Shown here: positions 1 to 6,948 of the stretch, piece after piece | Numbering within the stretch: the stretch's first letter is position 1 | Layout of the letters: every line of letters starts with the position of its first letter | Notes under the pieces: generated by a model | Told to the model about the DNA's origin: nothing | Seen by the model: the letters and a program-made list of their open reading frames with translations, nothing else | Database searches by the model: none | Program-made: the position numbers and the translations under genes | Assembly (NCBI GenBank): GCA_945897885.1 | Contig: CAMDGU010000025.1 | Span: forward strand, 1 to 40,795 | DNA length: 40,795 nt | Origin: Chitinophaga pinensis | GTDB lineage: Bacteria; Bacteroidota; Bacteroidia; NS11-12g; UBA9320 | Direction of reading: 5' to 3'

Positions 1-138
1 GAAAAACTTTTTACACTACCAACAGGTGTAAAATTAACAGAAATAACCTTTCAGATTGTGAGGCCTAACCTAATAAACAGCGACGACTCCGTAGATGAAA
101 TTTTAAAGTATACCTATAAAGACGGCAATTGCGATTAA
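1..138 (+). CDS. C-terminal end of an unidentified protein (partial)
   Basis: Frame 1 is open from the first base of the window to a TAA at 136-138 and encodes the last 45 residues of a protein whose start lies outside. The fragment ends in ...KYTYKDGNCD and shows no motif I recognise. A strong hairpin follows 28 bases after the stop, which fits the end of a real transcription unit. No function can be given. Confidence 0.6.
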   Translation, partial: EKLFTLPTGVKLTEITFQIVRPNLINSDDSVDEILKYTYKDGNCD

Positions 139-166
139 GCAACTTCTACTAACTATAATTTACTAT

Positions 167-200
167 AAAAAAACCTGAGACATCTGTTTCAGGTTTTTTT
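167..200. terminator. Bidirectional intrinsic terminator
   Basis: A perfect 12-bp stem is formed by AAAAAAACCTGA (167-178) and TCAGGTTTTTTT (189-200) around a 10-base loop. The A run on one side and the T run on the other let it work in both directions. It lies between the plus-strand gene ending at 138 and the minus-strand gene ending at 209. Confidence 0.85.
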
Positions 201-208
201 TGAGCTTT

Positions 209-1882
209 TTAGTTTGTTAGTATCATTTTCTGATTATAAACAGTTCCACCGTTTTTCACTTTCACCAAGTAGATGCCGGATGCAGCTTCTAAATCTACCA
301 AATTCACTTTTCCAACCTGTTCCACTTTTTTCACCAGTTTCCCCATCACATCAAACACTTCGATGGTAACATCCTTTTCGGGATTCTCCAGTTCGATGGT
401 AAAGCTTCCGTTATTGGGATTAGGGAAAATTTTAAAGCTTTTGTTTACTGTCAACATACTTATGCCTACTGGTTTTGGAACAAAATTTCGACGAGCTATG
501 TAAAAACTAGCTGGCTTATCAGTATTTTGGCAAACAATACTGTCAAATGTCAAGGAACCAAGTCTGTTATCGCCAATTAATAATAGTTTACCATCTTCAG
601 TTATACTTAAATCAGTTCCAATGTTATTGCCGGTATTACCACATTGTTCAAAAACTAATGCCCCTCCGTTACTATCTATTTCAAGAATAAATGTATTTTC
701 ACCTGAATTTGAGGCAATTGTTTTACTTTCATAGAAGCCTCCGCCGGCTATACTTCCTGTAATTATAAAATGATTATCACTTTTGGTTATAATTTTGGCT
801 GGTCCGTCATTTCCATACCCTCCTCCTCGCTTTAGCCATCTAACTTTTCCATTTTTATCCAATTTAGCCACAAAAATATCAGTCCCTCCAATTTCTTCAA
901 GCTCAAAATTATCAAACAAAAGCCTATTATTAAAAGAGATAGGATAATACATACCCACAATATATAAATTTCCTAAAGAATCAGCTGTTACTGAACGAGA
1001 ATACATGCTCCCAAAGTCCTTTAAAAAAGCCCCATTAACCCAATTCACATTTCCATCCAAATCCATTTTTAAAATATATCCAATATCTGACCCACCGTAA
1101 GGATTTTTTAGTACTAAGCTATCATAATTAAATTTCCAATTGGAACCACCACAGAGATATAAGAACTTACCATTCCCATATAGTTCTCCCTCATCTCCTC
1201 TATAACTGCCAAAATTTTTAAGCCAAATTATTTTGCCTGTGGCTGAATACTTTGCTGCAAATACATCTTGTCCACCATGACTCTTTGCGCTTAACCCATC
1301 AAACCAGGCTGTCCTTAATGTGTCATTGCTTTCAACGTTGGCAAACATTCCTCCAACGTAAATATTATCAAAATCATCAGTGTATATTCCTCCTAATCTG
1401 GAATAAGAATAATCTTGAAATTTACTTCCCCCTGATTTTGACCATATTGGATTTCCATATTTATCCATCTTAGTTAAGAAAAAATCAGATGAACCTATTG
1501 ACCTTAAAGTATCTTTTCCTATTATAATTGTCTTCGAGAAATATCCACTTAGCAGAATATCACCAGATTTATCTAATGTTATTCCAGTAACCATTTCTTC
1601 CCCATCACTTCCATACGATTTAGCCCAAAGCACTGAAAAATTGCTATCTAATTTGGTAATAAAAATATCTAAGTTGCCCTTACTTGTTAATTCTAGCCCA
1701 TCCAATTCAAGAGAATTATCCTTTATTTCACCCACAATATAGATATTACCATCCACATCAGAAGCATGCCTATAAATGCTATATGGAAAGGTATAATTAA
1801 ATTTTTTAGCTTTTTCCCATTGTTGGGAGTAGGAGTCTATAAAAAGTAGAAAAAAAAATAGAGTAAATAGAAACCGAAACAT
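209..1882 (-). CDS. Secreted beta-propeller-like protein with T9SS type A sorting domain
   Basis: This 557-residue protein starts with a typical signal peptide (MFRFLFTLFFFLLFIDSYSQ). The body is made of repeats of about 50-60 residues with the pattern 'D..GN.Y..G.......F.....S....G..D.F..K.D..G...W.K..G', which resemble SBBP/YCF48-like beta-propeller blades. The last ~75 residues (FKIFPNPNNGSFTIEL ... GIYLVKVKNGGTVYNQKMI) are a classic type A C-terminal sorting domain, so the protein should pass the outer membrane through the type IX secretion system and be released or anchored at the surface. No catalytic domain is visible, and the substrate or role is unknown. It is a single gene with a terminator after it and about 155 bases of AT-rich DNA upstream. 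Confidence 0.9.
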   Translation of the reverse strand: MFRFLFTLFFFLLFIDSYSQQWEKAKKFNYTFPYSIYRHASDVDGNIYIVGEIKDNSLELDGLELTSKGNLDIFITKLDSNFSVLWAKSYGSDGEEMVTGITLDKSGDILLSGYFSKTIIIGKDTLRSIGSSDFFLTKMDKYGNPIWSKSGGSKFQDYSYSRLGGIYTDDFDNIYVGGMFANVESNDTLRTAWFDGLSAKSHGGQDVFAAKYSATGKIIWLKNFGSYRGDEGELYGNGKFLYLCGGSNWKFNYDSLVLKNPYGGSDIGYILKMDLDGNVNWVNGAFLKDFGSMYSRSVTADSLGNLYIVGMYYPISFNNRLLFDNFELEEIGGTDIFVAKLDKNGKVRWLKRGGGYGNDGPAKIITKSDNHFIITGSIAGGGFYESKTIASNSGENTFILEIDSNGGALVFEQCGNTGNNIGTDLSITEDGKLLLIGDNRLGSLTFDSIVCQNTDKPASFYIARRNFVPKPVGISMLTVNKSFKIFPNPNNGSFTIELENPEKDVTIEVFDVMGKLVKKVEQVGKVNLVDLEAASGIYLVKVKNGGTVYNQKMILTN

Positions 1883-2038
1883 TTTTACTCAGATAAGGAA
1901 TTATGATGAATACATATCATTTTTATAATTTAATATCTTAAGATATACATTTATACTTAGCATCAAACAAATATTAGCCAAGTTTTGTCAGAAAACAAAC
2001 AATTAGATTTTGGTTATTAAAAAAAAATATCAAATCTC

Positions 2039-2440
2039 TTAAATAATCATAACTCCTTGCTTGCCGGTAAACGGAACAGGAACAAAGAATTCAGGTGAAA
2101 TGCTGCCCGGCACAAACTCGTACTTGCGTTCGTATATTTTTTTACCAATATAAAAGCTTACCCAAAACCGATTGCTTAGATGAAATATTTCTTCCATTAT
2201 AATTTCGAACGAAATGGCACATCGCGGTTTAACAGATTCCATATAATGCCTGAATGTAGCGGTGCTAATAGATTGGCTATCTTCATTTACCCCAAAACCG
2301 CTTGAATTAATAATAACATTTTCCAGTCGGTGGTCGCTTAAATTTATGAAATATACTTTCCAGTCGTTTACCGCCTCCGATTCTTTAACAACCGCAATTC
2401 CTATATCTTTTACTTCTTCTGATATGATATCTTTTAGCAT
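2039..2440 (-). CDS. Small conserved hypothetical protein (Bacteroidota)
   Basis: This 133-residue protein has no signal peptide or membrane segment, so it should be cytoplasmic. It starts MLKDIISEEVKDIGIAVVKE and reads like a compact alpha/beta fold; from memory, similar short proteins with the same start occur in other Bacteroidota, but I cannot name a function. The start is supported by a TAnnTTTG element (TAAATTTG on the minus strand, 2446-2453) ending only 5 bases before the ATG, which implies a very short or absent leader. It is divergent from the rhomboid gene, with 185 bases between them. Confidence 0.7.
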   Translation of the reverse strand: MLKDIISEEVKDIGIAVVKESEAVNDWKVYFINLSDHRLENVIINSSGFGVNEDSQSISTATFRHYMESVKPRCAISFEIIMEEIFHLSNRFWVSFYIGKKIYERKYEFVPGSISPEFFVPVPFTGKQGVMII

Positions 2441-2445
2441 TGCTG

Positions 2446-2453
2446 CAAATTTA
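2446..2453 (-). promoter_or_regulatory. Bacteroidota -7 element (TAAATTTG) for the gene at 2039-2440
   Basis: On the minus strand this reads TAAATTTG followed by CAGCA and the ATG at 2440. It matches the known Bacteroidota -7 consensus TAnnTTTG exactly. With a start site about 6 bases downstream the mRNA would be nearly leaderless. Confidence 0.55.
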
Positions 2454-2625
2454 TAGAAATTTGAAAGTGGATAGTGGAAATTTGCGGATTGTATCTTTTT
2501 ATTTAGGATTAGAAATTTTGAATCTTTCGTTATTCATACAAATTTCAATTTTCAAATTTCCAGTATGGCTTACTATTTGTCCAAACCCAATATCGTGTAT
2601 TCATTATTTTTATTACTTTCGGAAA

Positions 2626-3288
2626 ATGATTAGGTTATTACTATCGGCATTGGATAGCGCTCTATATCCCTTAATACTGGTGATGACCATGTGGGTAGCC
2701 TATTTTTTTAATATCAATTACCACTGGCATTTGGAGGAGTTTGGGCTACAACCACAAACCTTGCAAGGCTTAAGAGGAATTCTTTTAATGCCATTTTTGC
2801 ATGAGAATTTTGAACATTTGTTTAGCAATTCCATTCCGCTATTGGTAGCAGGCAGTTTTTTATTTTATTACTTTAAAAATTGGACGTGGCTTATTACAGG
2901 CGTTGTATGGCTAATGGGAGGCCTTATTTTATGGTTTATTGGTGAACCCAACAGTATACATATAGGAGCAAGTGGTTTGGTATACGGGTTAGTATTTTTT
3001 CTTTTGGTATCGGGCATTATAAGGGGGCATAGAAACTTGGCAGCCGTGGCTTTACTTATGGTGTTTTTATATGGCAGTTTGGTGTGGGGGCTTTTTCCCG
3101 ATTATGTCAGGCTGATGAAGGAAAATATTTCGTGGGAAGGACACCTTGGTGGAGCAATAAGTGGCATGGTAATGGCGTTTGTGTTAATTAACAAAGGGCC
3201 TCAAAAGCCTGAGGAAGACATAGCCAAAGATGATGACGATATAGATGACCAATACCCTTACTGGCTAGATGACGATAGCAACCAATAA
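2626..3288 (+). CDS. Rhomboid family intramembrane serine protease (apparently shortened at the C-terminus)
   Basis: Rhomboid proteases cut membrane proteins inside the bilayer. The ATG at 2626 is chosen because the upstream 62 codons (open from 2440) look like untranslated intergenic DNA; the protein is then 220 residues. Visible features are about six membrane helices, the H-x-N-x-x-H segment (HENFEHLFSN, ~59-68), the catalytic serine in HIGASG (S116) and the catalytic histidine in WEGHLGG (H173). The acidic tail ...DDDDIDDQYPYWLDDDSNQ ends at a TAA (3286-3288), but the same frame stays open for 33 more codons of similar charged sequence, up to a TAA at 3388-3390 that overlaps the start of the next gene by 8 bases. 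This suggests a nonsense change of a CAA codon, readthrough, or a sequencing error. Loss of the tail should not remove the catalytic core. Confidence 0.88.
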   Translation: MIRLLLSALDSALYPLILVMTMWVAYFFNINYHWHLEEFGLQPQTLQGLRGILLMPFLHENFEHLFSNSIPLLVAGSFLFYYFKNWTWLITGVVWLMGGLILWFIGEPNSIHIGASGLVYGLVFFLLVSGIIRGHRNLAAVALLMVFLYGSLVWGLFPDYVRLMKENISWEGHLGGAISGMVMAFVLINKGPQKPEEDIAKDDDDIDDQYPYWLDDDSNQ

Positions 3289-3390
3289 CCAAAAGAAGAC
3301 GAAAAAGAAGAACCTGAAACCAATGCAGAACCAGCTATAAAATTTAGATATGTTCCAAAAAATGCCAATCCCTGGGAAAAAGATGATTAA
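3289..3390 (+). other. In-frame continuation of the rhomboid reading frame after a TAA
   Basis: After the TAA at 3286-3288 the frame continues for 33 sense codons rich in K, E, P and D, and ends ...IKFRYVPKNANPWEKDD. The final TAA (3388-3390) overlaps the ATG of the following gene in the arrangement ATGATTAA, which is typical of translational coupling. The segment therefore looks like the original C-terminus of the rhomboid protein, now separated from it by one stop codon. Confidence 0.6.
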
Positions 3391-4348
3391 ATTTAGTTTT
3401 TGGTTAATAGCTATTTATGGGTTGTTTCAACCAATAATGGGTTTTGCATGGGGATTTAAAGCACATAAGCAAATAAACAATTCGGCTGTTTTTACTTTGC
3501 CACCCGAACTATTTAAGTTTTACAAACTGCATGTAGATGAAATTACAGAAAAAGCCGTAAGTGCTGATAAGCGACGTTATGCCGTTGCTGATGAAGCTTG
3601 CAAACATTATCTGGATGCCGATCATTACGAACTATCGATTCCTTTAGACACCATCCCACACCAATGGAAAGATGCTTTGGCCAAATATTCAAAAGATACA
3701 CTTACAGCATACGGCATTGTGCCCTGGCATTTGCAACTAATGAAGTACCAATTAACAAAAGCCTTTGAAGAAAAAAATTTATACTTAATAATAAAACTGA
3801 GTGCCGATTTAGGCCACTATGCTGCCGATTTGCATGTACCATTGCACGCTACCCAAAATTACAATGGCCAATTATCTGGTCAAGAAGGCATTCATAACCT
3901 ATGGGAATCGCGGGTGTATGAATTATTTAGCAGCAATTATGATTTTTTAACCGGTCGTGCTTCTTATATTTCAAACATTAACGAAACCATTTGGCTACGT
4001 TTTTCACAAAGTTTTGCTGCACTAGACAGTGTTCTTTTGTTTGAAAAACTAGCCACAGAAAAATACCCTAACAAATATGTACTGCAAACCAACGGTACCC
4101 AAAATACAAAACTGTACAATGAAACCTTTTGCGCTTATTATCATGAATTGCTAAATGGTATGGTAGAGCGCAGAGCCAGAGCATCAATAGATTTAATAGG
4201 CTCGCTTTGGTATACAGCTTGGGTAGATGCAGGCCAGCCCGATTTAAGTAATCTTAAGGAAGAACCTAAAAAAGAGGATGCTGAAGAGCAAACCTTTTTG
4301 CAACGACTCATGCAAAAAGGACAAATAATTGGAAGAAAGGAAGAGTAA
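3383..4348 (+). CDS. Zinc-dependent phospholipase C / S1-P1 nuclease-like secreted protein
   Basis: This 321-residue protein starts at the ATG at 3383; earlier in-frame ATGs (3350, 3362) lie inside the rhomboid tail. A signal peptide ends near FA|WGFKAHKQIN, leaving a tryptophan as mature N-terminus. In this fold the N-terminal Trp and nearby His ligate zinc, followed by further His and Asp ligands seen here as H28, EACKHY (~72-76), PWHLQL (H116), DLGHYAADLHVPLH (H145, D149, H155) and GIHNLWE (H171, E175). Family knowledge suggests hydrolysis of phosphodiesters (phospholipid or nucleic acid) outside the cytoplasm; the exact substrate is not determinable. The C-terminus is charged (KEEPKKEDAEEQTFLQRL). 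It follows the rhomboid gene directly and is probably co-transcribed with it. Confidence 0.82.
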   Translation: MIKFSFWLIAIYGLFQPIMGFAWGFKAHKQINNSAVFTLPPELFKFYKLHVDEITEKAVSADKRRYAVADEACKHYLDADHYELSIPLDTIPHQWKDALAKYSKDTLTAYGIVPWHLQLMKYQLTKAFEEKNLYLIIKLSADLGHYAADLHVPLHATQNYNGQLSGQEGIHNLWESRVYELFSSNYDFLTGRASYISNINETIWLRFSQSFAALDSVLLFEKLATEKYPNKYVLQTNGTQNTKLYNETFCAYYHELLNGMVERRARASIDLIGSLWYTAWVDAGQPDLSNLKEEPKKEDAEEQTFLQRLMQKGQIIGRKEE

Positions 4349-4442
4349 AACAAATGAGAAAATGATTTTTTTTAAAGCATTTTATTCTTACCTCAACTTT
4401 TGGAGTTCATAGTTCAACATTCGCAGTTCAACAATAATTATG

Positions 4443-4450
4443 TAGGTTTG
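4443..4450 (+). promoter_or_regulatory. Bacteroidota -7 element (TAGGTTTG) upstream of the PBP1A gene
   Basis: TAGGTTTG matches TAnnTTTG and lies 19 bases before the ATG at 4470. The 120-base gap before it also holds two direct copies of AGTTCAACA (4411-4419 and 4425-4433). The element suggests the penicillin-binding protein has its own promoter, separate from the rhomboid pair. Confidence 0.5.
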
Positions 4451-4469
4451 CACGTCCAAATAATCTTAT

Positions 4470-6740
4470 ATGTTTAAGGCATTAAAAAAAGCAATATCCA
4501 ACCCCAATAACTATCAGGCCATTACCAAAAAACTTTGGCGTTATTTTTTTATAGGACTCATTGGAGTAGTTGTCTTTTTACTCATGGTAAAAGTGGGTTT
4601 GTTTGGCAAAATGCCGGATATAGATGAACTGGAAAATCCAAAAACAAGTTTGGCCTCAGAGGTATACAGTGCCGATAAGGTGCTCATGGGTAAATACTAT
4701 TATGAAAACCGTGCCAATTGCGAGTTTAAAGAATTACCAAAAAATCTGATTAATGCCTTGGTAGCCACCGAAGATATTCGTTTTTACAAACATTCAGGAA
4801 TTGATATAAAAGCCCTAACCCGAGCCTTAGTTTTTTTAGGAAAGGATGGAGGAGCTAGCACCATATCGCAGCAGTTGGCCAAAAATTTATTTCATAGCCG
4901 CAGCACATTTTTGCCTGCACGTATGCTTCAAAAGCTTAAAGAAATGATTATTGCCGTGGAATTAGAAAAGCGCTATACCAAAGACGAAATTGTAATGCTT
5001 TACTTTAACACCGTTCCGTTTGGTGGTAATTCATTTGGTATAAAATCGGCAGCTAAAACTTTCTTTAGCAAAGAACCCAAAAAACTAGCCGTTGAAGAAT
5101 CGGCCATGCTGGTAGGAATGCTTAAAGGAAGTACGCTTTACAATCCGGTTCGAAATCCGGAAAGAGCTGTAAAACGAAGAAATGTGGTATTAACCCAAAT
5201 GCACAAATACGATTTTTTAACCGATGGTGAATTTGAAATAGCAAAGGAAACGCCTCTTACTCTTAAAATATCGGTCCAAAACCAAAACGAAGGAATAGCA
5301 CCCTATTTTAGAGATTACGTCAGAGAATATTTATCAGAATGGTGCAAAGCCAGAAATTTAAACATTTATAGAGATGGACTTAAAATTTACACCACCATTG
5401 ACAGCAAAATGCAGCGTCACGCTGAAAATGCGGTAGAAAAACAAATGGCCACTTTACAAAAAGAATTTTTTAACGAATGGAAAGGCCAAAACCCATGGAG
5501 GCAAGAAAAAGAAGGCTGGAAAGAAGACACCAATTACCTATGGAAGAATATTAAGAAAACTGACAAATACATTTCACTTAAAGAAAGATTTGGTAAAGAG
5601 AGAGATTCCATCATGTCTCATCTTAGAAAAAAAGGACCAATGACAATTTTTACATGGCGTGGCGATAGAGACACGATGATGAGCACTATAGATTCGTTAA
5701 AGTATTATAAATCACTTTTACATACCGGTTTTATGAGTATGGACCCGCATACCGGCGAAATTAAAGCATGGGTGGGTGGCAATAATTTTAAAAACTTTCA
5801 ATACGACCACGTAAATAAAGATGCCAATCGTCAGGTTGGTTCCACTTTTAAGCCGTTTGTATATGCATTGGCTATTGACAATGACCTTTCGCCATGTTAT
5901 GTAGCACCGACTGGGCCGGTTACATTTAAAATGCCCGAAGGTGGCTATTGGACACCCAAAAACTCCATGCGAATAAAGTCGACTCACCTTAATTTATATC
6001 AGGCTCTAAAACTTTCTGTAAATACAGTGACTGCCCATTTAATGCAAAAATTGGGAACCAATTCTCCTTACTCGGTGCGTAAACTGATTGGTAAAATGGG
6101 AATTGACTCTACCAAAATTCGCCCCTACCCTTCTATTTGCTTGGGTTCCATGGATCTTTCGGTGTTTGAAATGGTTGGAGCATACTCCACCTTTGCCAAT
6201 GCCGGCGAATTTGTTGAACCTATTTTTATAACCCGAATTGAAGATAAGTATGGTAATGTATTGGAAGAATTTACTCCAAAACGTGTAGAAGCCATGCGTA
6301 AACAAACGGCCTATGCCCTTTGCAAAATGATGGAACTTACCACCCAACCGGGAGGAACAGCTTCAAGAATGCGAACCACCTACGGAATTCCTTATGATAT
6401 ACCGATAGCCGGAAAAACAGGAACGACCCAAAACAACTCTGATGGTTGGTTTATAGGTGTAACGCCTGATTTGGTAAGTGGTGCATGGGTTGGTTGCGAA
6501 GACCGTCAGGTGCATTTTAGAAGTACAGCCCTTGGACAAGGTGGCCATATGGCTATGCCTATTTTTGCTCATTACATGCGCGAAATTTATAACGACCGTT
6601 CCATTGTTATTACAAAATCTGACTTTAAAAAGCCGGATATTGAAATGACCATTGAATTGAATTGCGAAAACTACCAGGAGAATTATAACGATGCTCCGCC
6701 AGATGAAGAACCCGACCCTATTGAGGGAGTAGATTTTTAA
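4470..6740 (+). CDS. Class A penicillin-binding protein 1A (transglycosylase/transpeptidase)
   Basis: This 756-residue bifunctional enzyme polymerises glycan strands from lipid II and cross-links the peptides in the periplasm. A short cytoplasmic N-terminus and one membrane helix (~23-45) are followed by a GT51 transglycosylase domain (~60-250) with catalytic Glu in ATEDIRFYKHSGID (E101), GASTISQQLAKNLF and the RKRYTKDEI-like segment. The transpeptidase domain (~420-700) has the SxxK serine in RQVGSTFKPF (S458, K461), SVN (516-518) and KTGTT (649-653). Between the two is a ~100-residue lysine-rich insert (~325-420) typical of Bacteroidota homologues. All catalytic motifs are intact. The gene is convergent with lptD. 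Confidence 0.95.
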   Translation: MFKALKKAISNPNNYQAITKKLWRYFFIGLIGVVVFLLMVKVGLFGKMPDIDELENPKTSLASEVYSADKVLMGKYYYENRANCEFKELPKNLINALVATEDIRFYKHSGIDIKALTRALVFLGKDGGASTISQQLAKNLFHSRSTFLPARMLQKLKEMIIAVELEKRYTKDEIVMLYFNTVPFGGNSFGIKSAAKTFFSKEPKKLAVEESAMLVGMLKGSTLYNPVRNPERAVKRRNVVLTQMHKYDFLTDGEFEIAKETPLTLKISVQNQNEGIAPYFRDYVREYLSEWCKARNLNIYRDGLKIYTTIDSKMQRHAENAVEKQMATLQKEFFNEWKGQNPWRQEKEGWKEDTNYLWKNIKKTDKYISLKERFGKERDSIMSHLRKKGPMTIFTWRGDRDTMMSTIDSLKYYKSLLHTGFMSMDPHTGEIKAWVGGNNFKNFQYDHVNKDANRQVGSTFKPFVYALAIDNDLSPCYVAPTGPVTFKMPEGGYWTPKNSMRIKSTHLNLYQALKLSVNTVTAHLMQKLGTNSPYSVRKLIGKMGIDSTKIRPYPSICLGSMDLSVFEMVGAYSTFANAGEFVEPIFITRIEDKYGNVLEEFTPKRVEAMRKQTAYALCKMMELTTQPGGTASRMRTTYGIPYDIPIAGKTGTTQNNSDGWFIGVTPDLVSGAWVGCEDRQVHFRSTALGQGGHMAMPIFAHYMREIYNDRSIVITKSDFKKPDIEMTIELNCENYQENYNDAPPDEEPDPIEGVDF

Positions 6741-6856
6741 AAAGGTTTAGTTTTGAAGCTACCTAATTATTCCAACATCAAAAAATTATTCAGCTCAATT
6801 ATTATAGTAAATGTTTTTTCGATTTGAGGGCTTTGCCGTCTATAACTTCCATTCAC

Positions 6857-6907
6857 TTTTTTTCTTAAAAAAAGAAGGTCAGGATGTTAGGGGCTAATAG
6901 CCCCTAA
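6857..6907. terminator. Convergent terminator region between PBP1A and lptD
   Basis: Two hairpins sit in the 208-base gap between convergent genes. The first is CTTTTTTT-CTT-AAAAAAAG (6857-6875). The second has a perfect 9-bp stem, TTAGGGGCT (6887-6895) pairing with AGCCCCTAA (6899-6907) around a 3-base loop. Neither has a long U tract directly after the GC-rich stem, so the termination role is inferred from position. Confidence 0.5.
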
Positions 6908-6948
6908 TGCAAGTAAACACTTTTTAAGAATTCCTTTTTGAAATTCGA

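Noticed and set aside
1933-1946. Perfect palindrome ATATCTTAAGATAT upstream of the T9SS gene
   Set aside because: A 14-base AT-rich palindrome is easily found by chance in such DNA, and nothing ties it to a known operator.
2440-2625. 62-codon N-terminal extension of the rhomboid frame
   Set aside because: The translated sequence is unlike rhomboid N-termini, the DNA is AT-rich intergenic sequence with an inverted repeat (GAAATTTGAAA 2456-2466 / TTTCAAATTTC 2550-2560), and the ATG at 2626 directly precedes the first helix.
4404-4433. Direct repeats AGTTCAACA before the PBP1A gene
   Set aside because: Only two short exact copies in AT-rich DNA; too little to support a functional or mobile element.
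6039-6347. Minus-strand open frames inside the PBP1A gene
   Set aside because: They are shadows of a well-supported gene with intact catalytic motifs, and show no domain of their own.
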